A DNA stretch of 64,000 nucleotides, taken from positions 1-64,000 of the forward strand of contig CAPGDO010000004.1 of assembly GCA_948616985.1 (NCBI GenBank), written 5' to 3'. The number at the start of each line of letters is the position of its first letter. Positions within the stretch are counted from its first letter, which is position 1. Below, piece after piece: positions 14,374 to 22,511 of the stretch. Origin of the DNA: MGBC163016 sp910588905. Lineage in GTDB: Bacteria; Actinomycetota; Coriobacteriia; Coriobacteriales; Eggerthellaceae. The notes beneath the pieces were generated by a model. It was not told where the DNA came from. It saw only the letters and a program-made list of their open reading frames with translations, and made no database searches. Both the position numbers and the translations under genes were made by a program.

Positions 14374-16728
14374 ATGGTTACTAATGGCAAGATGACCAAT
14401 GAGCTGGAAGGCGTCAATAAAGACGTCTATAAGACAGATTGGCAATGGCAGGAGGGCGAATACACGGTCACGCGTACCAACATGTGGACCGCACCTGGCT
14501 GCCACAATGGCTGTTCTGTTCTGTACTACACCAAGGACAACAAGGTTGAGAAGATCGAGGGCGACCCGCTGTCTCCCTACAACCAGGGCCGCCTCTGCAT
14601 GCGCTGCTTGGACGTCGTTGAGACGTTCTATCATCCCGATCGCCTGAAGTACCCCCTGAAGCGTGTGGGTGAGCGCGGCGAGAACAAGTGGGAGCGCATC
14701 ACGTGGGATGAGGCTTACGATGACATCGTGAAGCACGTCCGCGAGGTCCAGGAGCAGTATGGTCCTGAGTCCATCGTTTCCATGCAGGGTACTGGCCGCA
14801 ACATCTGCTGGCAGACCCCGTACCTGAGCTATGCTGGTTTCGGCAGCCCGAACTTCGTGCTGGGCTTCCTCTCTGGCGATGCTTGCTATCTCCCCCGTAC
14901 CACCATCGGCCACTGCTTCATGGGTGACTTCTTCGTGGCTGACATGTCTCAGCACCTGGAGAAGCGCTACGCCGATCCTGAGTATGTGTATCCTGAGTAC
15001 ATCCTGAACGTCGGCAACAACGCTCTCGTCTCCAACGGTGACGGCTTCTTCGGCCATTGGATCGTTGACGTTATGAAGCAGGGCGGCACGAAGCTCATCG
15101 TTCTGGATCCTTCCTGCACGTGGCTGGCCTCCAAGGCTGAGTACTGGCTGCAGGTTCGTCCCGGCACCGATGCCGCGGTCGTCATCGCTATGCTGAACAC
15201 CATCATCGAAGAGGATCTCTACGATCACGACTTCGTTGAGAATTGGTGCTACGGCTTCGAAGAGCTGGCTGAGCGCTGCAAGGAGTACCCGGCTGAGCTG
15301 GCTGCCGAGATCTCTGGCGTTGACGCTGAGCTCATCCGCGAGGCTGCTCGTGCCTTCGCTAAGGCCAACCCGGGAACCATCCAGTGGGGCCTTAAGGTTG
15401 ACCAGACGGTCTGCGGTATTCCGCTGGCCCAGGCTCTTCTCTCCATGGGTGCTATCTGCGGTGACATTGACGTCCCCGGCGGCATGATGATCCCCCGCTG
15501 CGCCTATGACATTCCGGACTCCTATGGCTGCGGCATGTGGAACCTCTCTGACGAGATGCTCGGCAAGATGCTCGGCGTTGAGACCTCTCCTCTCCACGCT
15601 CTTGGCTTCGACCCCACCGCTAATGGCGACACGGTCCTTCAGGCCATCGAGACGGATGAGCCCTATCCCATCAAGATGCTGTTCATCCAGTCCACCAACC
15701 CCATCGCCAACATGGCGGCAGATGCACCGCGCGTATATCGTGCCATGACCAGCGTTCCTTACAACGTAGTGGTCGACGTCTTCATGACCCCTACCGCTAT
15801 CGCTTGCGCTGACATCGTGCTTCCCTGCGGCATGTCCGCTGAGCGTAACTCCGCACGTGTGTGGTGGTGGCCGCTGCGCTCCATCGTCAAGGTGGGCGAC
15901 TACTACGAAGCCAAGTCTGACGAGCAGATCATCCTGGAGCTGGGCAAGCGCCTCAATCCCAGACTGTTCCCGTGGGAGAACGACACCGAGCTCATGACTT
16001 GGTGGATCCAGTCTGGTAACCGCTTCCATGCTGGTTGGCCGCACAAGACCGACGAAACCTTCCCGGAGCTGTGCGAGAAGGTCATCGACTGGCCGGACGA
16101 CTGGGCTTACCGCAAGTACGAACTGGGTTGGCTGCGCGACGATGGACAGCCGGGCTTCAACACCAACACCGGCAAGTGCGAGCTGTTCAACACGCTCTTC
16201 GATGCCTGGGGCTTCGATCCGATGCCGTACTACGAGGAGCCGCCTGAGAGCCCCGTTTCCACGCCGGATCTGTTCAAGGAGTACCCGTACGTGCTGACCA
16301 CCGGTGCCCGCACTTGGGAGTACTTCCACTCTGAGGAGCGCATGGTCCCGCGTCTGCGTGAGTCTCATCCCGATCCGCTGACTGACCTGCATCCTGACAC
16401 CGCCGCCAAGATCGGCGTATGCGCAGGCGACTGGATCTGGGTGGAGAACATGCGCGGTAAGTGCAAGCAGCGCGTGCGCATCAATCCGTCTCTCAAGCCC
16501 AACACCGTGCGCTCTGAGCATGGTTGGTGGTTCCCTGAGACTGAGGGCGCTGAGCCGAACCTCTTCGGTGTGTTCGACTCCAACATCAACAACCTCACGG
16601 TTCAAGGCGTCACGGGCCCGACCCTGTACGGTGCGCCCTACGCGAACCAGATCTGCAAGATCTATCCGGTCACGAAGGAGAACGACTGCTCGCCTTCTGA
16701 GATCGTGACCCGCAAGGGAGGATTCTAA
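14374..16728 (+). CDS. Molybdopterin (bis-MGD) oxidoreductase, DMSO reductase family, catechol-dehydroxylase/acetylene-hydratase-like
   Basis: The 784-aa catalytic subunit has the N-terminal iron-sulfur region with C43, C47, C75 and C78 (PGCHNGC and GRLCMRC), then RITWDEAYDDI and the central and C-terminal Mo/W-bis-MGD domains. C171 in SGDACYLPR is the best candidate for the protein ligand to the metal. There is no Tat signal, so it works in the cytoplasm. The WTAPGCHNGC and GRLCMRCL signatures fit the branch with acetylene hydratase, pyrogallol transhydroxylase and gut catechol dehydroxylases; substrate is unknown. It is the main gene of the sigma-54 operon and is followed 2 bp later by its ferredoxin. 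Codon use looks highly optimised, suggesting strong expression. Confidence 0.93.
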   Translation: MVTNGKMTNELEGVNKDVYKTDWQWQEGEYTVTRTNMWTAPGCHNGCSVLYYTKDNKVEKIEGDPLSPYNQGRLCMRCLDVVETFYHPDRLKYPLKRVGERGENKWERITWDEAYDDIVKHVREVQEQYGPESIVSMQGTGRNICWQTPYLSYAGFGSPNFVLGFLSGDACYLPRTTIGHCFMGDFFVADMSQHLEKRYADPEYVYPEYILNVGNNALVSNGDGFFGHWIVDVMKQGGTKLIVLDPSCTWLASKAEYWLQVRPGTDAAVVIAMLNTIIEEDLYDHDFVENWCYGFEELAERCKEYPAELAAEISGVDAELIREAARAFAKANPGTIQWGLKVDQTVCGIPLAQALLSMGAICGDIDVPGGMMIPRCAYDIPDSYGCGMWNLSDEMLGKMLGVETSPLHALGFDPTANGDTVLQAIETDEPYPIKMLFIQSTNPIANMAADAPRVYRAMTSVPYNVVVDVFMTPTAIACADIVLPCGMSAERNSARVWWWPLRSIVKVGDYYEAKSDEQIILELGKRLNPRLFPWENDTELMTWWIQSGNRFHAGWPHKTDETFPELCEKVIDWPDDWAYRKYELGWLRDDGQPGFNTNTGKCELFNTLFDAWGFDPMPYYEEPPESPVSTPDLFKEYPYVLTTGARTWEYFHSEERMVPRLRESHPDPLTDLHPDTAAKIGVCAGDWIWVENMRGKCKQRVRINPSLKPNTVRSEHGWWFPETEGAEPNLFGVFDSNINNLTVQGVTGPTLYGAPYANQICKIYPVTKENDCSPSEIVTRKGGF

Positions 16729-16730
16729 AA

Positions 16731-17075
16731 ATGGCTGAGAAGTACGGACTCTTCATCGATTACACCTGGTGCACCGCCTGCCGCTCCTGCGTCATGGCCT
16801 GTAAGGTGGAGCATGGCTGGAAGGCTGGCGAGGCGAACGGCATCGTGCTGTTCGAGGACGGCCCCACCATGATGGCTAATGGCAAGTACGAGTACAACAA
16901 CCTGCCCGTGTTCACGTCCCAGTGCGATCTGTGCGCCGACCGCACTGCGGAGGGCAAGCTCCCCACGTGCGTGCACCACTGCCAGTCCGCGTGCATGAAG
17001 TACGGCACCGTGGATGAGCTGGTAGAGCTCGTCAAAGAGACCCCTCGCTCTTGGCTGTACGTGCCCGAGCAGTAA
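16731..17075 (+). CDS. Small 4Fe-4S ferredoxin, electron-transfer partner of the Mo enzyme
   Basis: The 114-aa protein has one classical motif, CTACRSCVMACK (C14, C17, C20, C24), and a second set made by CDLC and CVHHCQSAC. This predicts two cubane clusters in a DmsB/PhsB-like fold shortened from the usual four clusters. It starts 2 bp after the Mo-enzyme stop, so the two are translated together and surely form a complex. No membrane anchor subunit (DmsC or NrfD type) follows, so electrons must come from a soluble donor or another protein. Confidence 0.92.
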   Translation: MAEKYGLFIDYTWCTACRSCVMACKVEHGWKAGEANGIVLFEDGPTMMANGKYEYNNLPVFTSQCDLCADRTAEGKLPTCVHHCQSACMKYGTVDELVELVKETPRSWLYVPEQ

Positions 17076-17164
17076 GAACTGCCTCCGAGGTTCCCGGCGT
17101 GGCCAAGAGATGTCTTGAGCGCCATGCCGGGGTGCCCCGGCCCCAAAGATAGTAAGGAGATACC

Positions 17165-17431
17165 ATGTGTTTCAGACCTGCAGCATCGGTGACTATCGTC
17201 AAGTGTCTCGAGTGCGATACGTTCAATAAGCCGACAGATGCAACCTGCAAGAAGTGCGGCGCTGATCTGGCTGCTTCCAAGAAGGCTGCTGAGGATGCCA
17301 TCGCAGCCAACTCTCCAGCAGCACCTGCTGAGATCTCCCTGAAGCCCAAGGGCCTTGATGATGCCCCTACGGCTCCAGGTGCTCCTCCGGCGGCACCGGG
17401 TGCCCCGAAGGCTCCGGGCGCTCCGCAGTAG
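17165..17431 (+). CDS. Zinc-ribbon protein with Pro/Ala-rich tail, 88 aa
   Basis: The protein begins MCFRPAASVTIVKCLECD and has one rubredoxin-like zinc ribbon, CLEC...CKKCG (residues ~14-32). A helical Ala/Lys stretch follows, then a low-complexity tail of Pro-Gly-Ala repeats. An AAGGAG ribosome binding site precedes the ATG. It is the fourth gene of the sigma-54 operon. The function is not known; a metal site plus flexible tail fits an adaptor or maturation factor for the Mo enzyme, but that is inference. Confidence 0.8.
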   Translation: MCFRPAASVTIVKCLECDTFNKPTDATCKKCGADLAASKKAAEDAIAANSPAAPAEISLKPKGLDDAPTAPGAPPAAPGAPKAPGAPQ

Positions 17432-17493
17432 GCGCTTCATCCCGTATGGGTGCGTGATCGGCGCATCTGAACCTTGGAAAAGAGGAGGAGCGG

Positions 17494-17832
17494 ATGCCCA
17501 ATTGCAGAACCTGCAGCCCTTGGTGTCAGCGTTGCCATAAGAAGGCGGAGTTCAAGTTCCCCGTCGAGTGCCCCGCTTGTGGGTGGTACAACCCCTATGA
17601 GCGGGAAACCTGCAAGAAATGCGGACGGGTGCTCGAACACGATGACACCAAGGCAGTCACGCACCTCAATGCGGAGGTCAAAAAGGCGTGCTTCTTCTGT
17701 ACGCCCTTCGAGAAACCGCTGTGCGGTGATTGTCTGAAGGAAGGGCGCACGAAGATCTGTCCTGTATGCGGGGCATATGCCATCAGCAGTCGGACGGTCT
17801 GCAAGAAATGCGGGCACCAGTTCAGGGGTTGA
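17494..17832 (+). CDS. Cysteine-rich multi-zinc-ribbon protein, 112 aa
   Basis: Sixteen cysteines fall into eight pairs: CRTC, CQRC, CPAC, CKKC, CFFC, CGDC, CPVC and CKKC. This is enough for four zinc (or iron) sites arranged as two double zinc ribbons separated by a short linker near residue 60. A GAGGAGGAG ribosome binding site supports the start. It follows the smaller zinc-ribbon gene by 62 bp in the same operon. I do not recognise the family. The repeated CKKCG boxes are shared with the preceding small protein, suggesting common origin or interaction. Confidence 0.82.
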   Translation: MPNCRTCSPWCQRCHKKAEFKFPVECPACGWYNPYERETCKKCGRVLEHDDTKAVTHLNAEVKKACFFCTPFEKPLCGDCLKEGRTKICPVCGAYAISSRTVCKKCGHQFRG

Positions 17833-17959
17833 CACCCGCATTTCGGAAGCATCGCGATCGACCTAAGAGGGGTGCCGATCGTTCGTTCATTCTACTGGAT
17901 TGCTCTATTGAAACCCTAGTTCTCCTGCATTACACAAAGCGGTCGAGAGGGGAAATCTA

Positions 17960-19207
17960 ATGTCAAACAAGCAAAAGGCGACGACCACTGCGTGGCTCAT
18001 CGTCATCATCGCATTCCTGGGTGGCCTAGCTTTGGCTAGTGCTCAGAATAAGGTTCCACCTGTTATCGATGTCGTGATGTTGGACTTCGGCATCGGTGAG
18101 ACCGATGCCGGTTGGCTCACCTCTGTGTTCACCATCATGGGTATGATCACAGCTCTGCCAGCATCTTGGCTCTTGCAACGGCTCGGCGCCAAGAAGATCG
18201 GTGTCATCTCGCTTGCGTGCTGTGCCCTTGGTTGCGCCATTGGTGCGTTCTGCACCGAATTCTGGATGCTCTTGCTCACCCGTATCATCGAAGGTGTGGG
18301 CGTAGGCATGATCGCTGTGGTGGGTCCCGCCATCATCTCTATGTGGTTCCCTGCTGAGAAGCGTGGCCTTCCGATGGGTGTATGGGGCTCATGGATGATG
18401 GCTTCCCAGACCATCTTGTTCTTCTTCGGTGGCGGCATCGCTGCAAACTGGGGTTGGCAGGGTGTTTGGTGGTTCGTGTTCATCCTCTGTGTCATCGCAT
18501 TGGTTCTGTACCAGTGGAAGGTGAAGGAGCCTGATGGGGATATGCCGAACTATGCTGAGGGTGAAGATCCCGAGGAGTTCCACTTCGGTGAGGGCTTCAA
18601 GTCTGGTTCTACCTGGGTGTTAACCGCTTGCGGACTCATCTTCACGTTCTGCTGCTTCGGCTTTGCTACGTACATCTCGCTCTTCTGGGCACAGGAGTTC
18701 TTCAATGGCGACATGAATCAGTCCAACTGGTGGGTGTCGGTCATGTACGCCCTTGAGGTACCCATCGTCATCCTGCTCGGCTGGGTGATGAATCATATCA
18801 AGTTGGGCAATCGCCGCTTCATGGGTGTTATCGGCTTTGCGCTGTACACTTTCATCCTGTTCTTCTGCTTCCGGATGGATGATCCGGCGCTGCTGTTGCC
18901 TTTCATCATCATCTACCCATTCCTTGAGGGGGCTATTCCTACGGCCTATTGGACCATGGTGCCCTCTACGGCGAAGAAGCCTGAATATGCCGGTACATCC
19001 ATCGGCATCTTGAATGTTGGCTTGAATATCGGCACGCTGCTCGGTCCCCCTATCACCGGGTTCTTCATCGAGAATTACGGTTGGGCTGCTGCAACAGTGC
19101 CGCTGGCCGTTGCTTCTATCGTTGGTGCTGTCCTCTTCTTCTTCGTGAAGACCTATTACCACGGTCATAGCGAAGGCGTCATTCCGAAGGGCGAGCAGAG
19201 CGCATAA
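17960..19207 (+). CDS. MFS transporter, OFA-like, first of a tandem pair
   Basis: The 415-aa protein has 12 predicted transmembrane helices and major-facilitator signatures: GWLTSVFTIMGMITALPASWLLQRLGAKK between helices 2 and 3 (loop motif, split here), RIIEGVGVGM, and MWFPAEKRGLPMGVWGSWM. This points to an organic-anion type carrier of the oxalate/formate or sugar-acid kind. It starts 127 bp after the zinc-ribbon gene with a GAGAGGGG ribosome binding site, in the same direction as the sigma-54 operon. It probably brings in the Mo enzyme's substrate or exports its product. Confidence 0.92.
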   Translation: MSNKQKATTTAWLIVIIAFLGGLALASAQNKVPPVIDVVMLDFGIGETDAGWLTSVFTIMGMITALPASWLLQRLGAKKIGVISLACCALGCAIGAFCTEFWMLLLTRIIEGVGVGMIAVVGPAIISMWFPAEKRGLPMGVWGSWMMASQTILFFFGGGIAANWGWQGVWWFVFILCVIALVLYQWKVKEPDGDMPNYAEGEDPEEFHFGEGFKSGSTWVLTACGLIFTFCCFGFATYISLFWAQEFFNGDMNQSNWWVSVMYALEVPIVILLGWVMNHIKLGNRRFMGVIGFALYTFILFFCFRMDDPALLLPFIIIYPFLEGAIPTAYWTMVPSTAKKPEYAGTSIGILNVGLNIGTLLGPPITGFFIENYGWAAATVPLAVASIVGAVLFFFVKTYYHGHSEGVIPKGEQSA

Positions 19208-19229
19208 AGAATACGTTTGCAAGAACCCG

Positions 19230-19254
19230 CCCCTGCTGCTTCCCGTGGCAGGGG
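19230..19254 (+). other. Hairpin between the two MFS genes
   Basis: CCCCTGC and GCAGGGG flank an 11-nt loop, followed by AAAGGG rather than a U-run. It may trim or stabilise mRNA between the two transporter genes and so set different expression levels. It is not an intrinsic terminator by sequence. Confidence 0.45.
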
Positions 19255-19279
19255 AAAGGGCTCGGATGTGAGGTTCGTT

Positions 19280-20506
19280 ATGAATACGAAGAAGGCCTGG
19301 ATCGTAGCCTTGGCAACGATCTTCGCTGGAATCGCTCTAGCCCTTGTGCAGAACAAGGTTGCTCCATGCATGCTCGTTCTGCAGGAGGCGCTCCATATCG
19401 ACATGGCCACCGCGGGGTGGCTTAGTTCCGTTTTCTCGCTGGTGGGCATCGTGATCGCTATCCCGGCAGCTGTCATCCTGAACAAGATCGGCCCGAAGTG
19501 GGGCGGCATCATCGCGCTCGTTTGCGCTATCGGCGGATCGCTCCTCGGGCTTGCGGTGGAGAACACCGCCGTCCTCATGGTGAGCCGCATCATCGAGGGC
19601 ATGGGCGTGGGCCTCATGTCGGTCATCGGGCCGGCGGTCATCGCCATGTGGTTCCCGGAGACGAAGCGTGGTCTTCCCATGAGCATCTGGGCGGTGTACC
19701 AGATGTGTGCCCAGGCAGTGATGTTCTTCCTGGGTGGCGTGCTCACCTTCAACTTCGGATGGCAGGGCATGTGGTGGTTCGGCCTTGCTGCCTGTGTCGT
19801 GGCGCTCGTCTTCTACGTGATATGCGTGAAGAGCCCGCGGCCTGAGGAGAGCTATGCGGATGTGGAGAGTGAAGAAGTCTCGATCGCAGAGGGCATCAGA
19901 TCTCCCTTCCCATGGCTGATGTCGCTGGTAACGATGTGCTTCTGCATCGCATGCTTCGGCTTCGTGAATTGGGTGGCTACCTGCTGGACCGATGTCTATG
20001 GCTGGTCTGTGGATGAATCGAATAACTGGGTTGCGTGCTTCTCCTTAGGGGCTGTGGTGGCGGCATTGGTATGGGGATCCATCCTGAATAAGGTGCGGAA
20101 TCAGAAGATATTCGGCTCGCTCATGCTGGTTCTCTACGGGGTCGTGGTCCTCTGGGGCATGGTGTTCGGCAATCCTATGCTCATCATCCCCTTCGTGATC
20201 GTCTACTCCTTTGCTGATGCCGGATTCCCGTGCGTTCTCTGGACGATGACGGCGCTCACGGTGAAGAAGCCTGAATTGGCAGGCGTGGCCTTGGGTGTGG
20301 TGTCCATCGGCTTCAATCTGGGCATTCTCTTGGGGCCGCCCCTTATCGGTGCGGTGGCTCAGTCATTCGGTTGGACCGTGGCTGCTATCACTATGTGCGG
20401 CTTCTGCGTACTGGGTGCGGCGCTCTTGCTGCCGCTCAAGCTGTATTCACAAAATCAAACAGTGGTAGTAGAGGAATCCTGCGAAGTGATCGAGAACGTG
20501 GCCTAA
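19280..20506 (+). CDS. MFS transporter, OFA-like, second of a tandem pair
   Basis: I start at the ATG giving MNTKKAWIVALATIFAGIA, which matches the first helix of the preceding paralogue; an upstream ATG at 19217 would add an unlikely 21-residue polar stretch lying in the intergenic hairpin. The 408-aa protein has 12 helices and the shared signatures RIIEGMGVGLMSV and MWFPETKRGLPMSIW. The two carriers are clearly paralogous but divergent enough to differ in substrate or direction. Together with the Mo enzyme they suggest uptake plus efflux, or two related compounds. Confidence 0.9.
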   Translation: MNTKKAWIVALATIFAGIALALVQNKVAPCMLVLQEALHIDMATAGWLSSVFSLVGIVIAIPAAVILNKIGPKWGGIIALVCAIGGSLLGLAVENTAVLMVSRIIEGMGVGLMSVIGPAVIAMWFPETKRGLPMSIWAVYQMCAQAVMFFLGGVLTFNFGWQGMWWFGLAACVVALVFYVICVKSPRPEESYADVESEEVSIAEGIRSPFPWLMSLVTMCFCIACFGFVNWVATCWTDVYGWSVDESNNWVACFSLGAVVAALVWGSILNKVRNQKIFGSLMLVLYGVVVLWGMVFGNPMLIIPFVIVYSFADAGFPCVLWTMTALTVKKPELAGVALGVVSIGFNLGILLGPPLIGAVAQSFGWTVAAITMCGFCVLGAALLLPLKLYSQNQTVVVEESCEVIENVA

Positions 20507-20624
20507 CGTTAGGCATAGATTCATGTCGCAGAAAGAGCGGTTGCAAGGATCTAAAGGGGCAGGGCCGGTGAGAGTCCTGCCCTTCGGTGTTCTGATGAGA
20601 GATCTTGAGGAAAGGGGTGCCACA

Positions 20625-22511
20625 GTGGATGTGCGTCTGAGTCCTGTAGAGTTGGCGAACCTGCACCTCATCAACGATCCTGCTCTCGGGGCACGAGAGT
20701 CGGTTCTGTGCTCAACCGGAGAAGCGGATACGGGAAAGCGCCGCGATCATCTATCGGAACACAGAGAGGGTCCGGGTCCTTCCCATCTTGACGATCCCAC
20801 GCTTATGGGAAGGCAGGAGGCCGATGTCATCCAGGTGGGTCCTGAGATCACGTGGGTTGCTCAGGGCCAAGAGGGGCCGCGGGCCCACGAACGCGTAGAG
20901 GTGCATCCGGATAACCCCTGCTTCATGTCCGATGGGCAGGCGCTCTACACCAAGGACGGCAAGGAGCTCGTGCGCCTGGTGGTGCCGGTGGATACCTACG
21001 AGGTGCTCCCAGGGTGCGAGCGCATCGGTGAGCGTGCGTTCGATTCCGTCTCATCCCTCGAACGCGTGACGCTGCCCGTCGGCCTCCGCTCCATCGGGCG
21101 GCTCGCATTCGCCAAGACCGATATCGCCTGGCTGGATGTTCCCCAAGGGGTGGAGGCGATAGGGGAGAAGGCCTGCTTCGGCTGCCGCAAGCTCAAGGCC
21201 TGCATCCTGCCTGAGACGCTACAGCGGATAGGGGCATCGGCATTCGCTCATTCTGGCGTAGAGAGGGTGCGCATTCCTGCGAAGGTGGAAGCAGTGGAGC
21301 TGCTGGCCTTCGCAGGGACGCCCGCCGCACGCCGCGCCCACGAGGGTGCTATCACCGTGGATGGGGCGAATGGCATCTATGAGATAGATGCCGACGGTGG
21401 TCTGTACCGCCAGGATGAGCTGGCAGAGCTCTTGAGCTGCGTCTCTGAATACGTGGTGCGGCCGGGGACCGTGCGCGTGGGGGCAGATGCGCTCCGACGC
21501 AACTTGCATATACGCTTCGTCTCCATACCCGAAGGCCTCACCCATATAGAGGATGGGGCCTTCCAGGGATGTCGCAATCTGTTCCGGGTGGATCTGCCTG
21601 AGAGCCTTGAGTGGATCGGTGATCACGCGTTCACGGATACAGCCATCCCGGCGATGCGCATCGGGCGTGCGGTGATGCATATCGGCATCGATGCATTGCT
21701 GGTCCAGGGGTCGAGTCCGGCGCGGTGCGCGCACCTGCTCCGCGGGTTGGAGCTGGATGGCGCCAATGAGCGCTTCTATGTGGAGAGCGGGCTTCTGTGC
21801 GAACGGGGCGCAGGGCATGCAGGCAGTGACAAGGCCCTTGTCTACGTAGGGCCCGATGCGCTCGTGCGCATCCCTGATGCTGTGAACCAGCTTGCACCCC
21901 ACGCGTTCTTCGGAGCCGTGGAGGTGGAAGAGCTCATCGTGCATGACCACATGCAGAGCATCGCTCGGGGCTCTTTGGCGCTGGGACGGGCTCCGCGGAG
22001 GATACGGGTGCAGCTCCAGGGCATGAGCGCGATCACGCGCGAGGCGGCGCTTGCGGCCGAACAGGCAGGAGAGACGTTCACGCTCGTCCTCACACCGCCC
22101 TCTCTGACCCCGCGCTATCGAGATCTGACGGATATGTTCGCCACTGCCGAGGGAAGGACCATCGTGCGCTTCCCCTATTACGATGCATGGGTCACGCACT
22201 GTGGTGACGCTGACGAGTTCGCCCGGGCCGCTGTGGAGCGTCTGCAGTGCCCCTGGGGCATGCAGGATGGTGTACGCGAAGTATATGAGAGCATCTTCCG
22301 GCGCAAGGAGTTGCCCATTTGCATGCATTGCGCCCAGGGAGGAGATCTGGATGCGCTCGCGTTCCTGGTAGATGAGGGCTTCATCTCTCCTGAGACCATC
22401 GCTCAGGCATTGGAGGATGCCACCCGTGGCCAAGAGGTGCAGGCAACGGCATGCCTGCTCGAACTGAGCCGACGCACGATGTCCGGCTCCCGACTGGACC
22501 TTTCGCTCTGA
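20625..22511 (+). CDS. Cytoplasmic leucine-rich-repeat (LRR_5/BspA-type) protein
   Basis: I choose a GTG start at 20625 (VDVRLSPVELANL) because it follows a GAGGAAAGGGG stretch; an ATG at 20523 in the same frame has no ribosome binding site. About 628 aa. The body, residues ~115-470, is made of BspA-type repeats such as ERIGERAFDSVSSLERVTLP, SIGRLAFAKT and HIEDGAFQGCRNLFRVDLP. There is no signal peptide, so unlike surface BspA proteins it stays inside. Its stop overlaps the start of the VWA gene (TGATG), pointing to a shared complex with the VWA and MoxR proteins. Confidence 0.85.
   Translation: MDVRLSPVELANLHLINDPALGARESVLCSTGEADTGKRRDHLSEHREGPGPSHLDDPTLMGRQEADVIQVGPEITWVAQGQEGPRAHERVEVHPDNPCFMSDGQALYTKDGKELVRLVVPVDTYEVLPGCERIGERAFDSVSSLERVTLPVGLRSIGRLAFAKTDIAWLDVPQGVEAIGEKACFGCRKLKACILPETLQRIGASAFAHSGVERVRIPAKVEAVELLAFAGTPAARRAHEGAITVDGANGIYEIDADGGLYRQDELAELLSCVSEYVVRPGTVRVGADALRRNLHIRFVSIPEGLTHIEDGAFQGCRNLFRVDLPESLEWIGDHAFTDTAIPAMRIGRAVMHIGIDALLVQGSSPARCAHLLRGLELDGANERFYVESGLLCERGAGHAGSDKALVYVGPDALVRIPDAVNQLAPHAFFGAVEVEELIVHDHMQSIARGSLALGRAPRRIRVQLQGMSAITREAALAAEQAGETFTLVLTPPSLTPRYRDLTDMFATAEGRTIVRFPYYDAWVTHCGDADEFARAAVERLQCPWGMQDGVREVYESIFRRKELPICMHCAQGGDLDALAFLVDEGFISPETIAQALEDATRGQEVQATACLLELSRRTMSGSRLDLSL

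Noticed and set aside
14143..16605. An 820-codon minus-strand reading frame opposite the Mo-enzyme gene
   Set aside because: It is the antisense shadow of a highly expressed, codon-biased gene. It has no ribosome binding site and its composition (His, Arg and Val runs) is that of a complementary frame.
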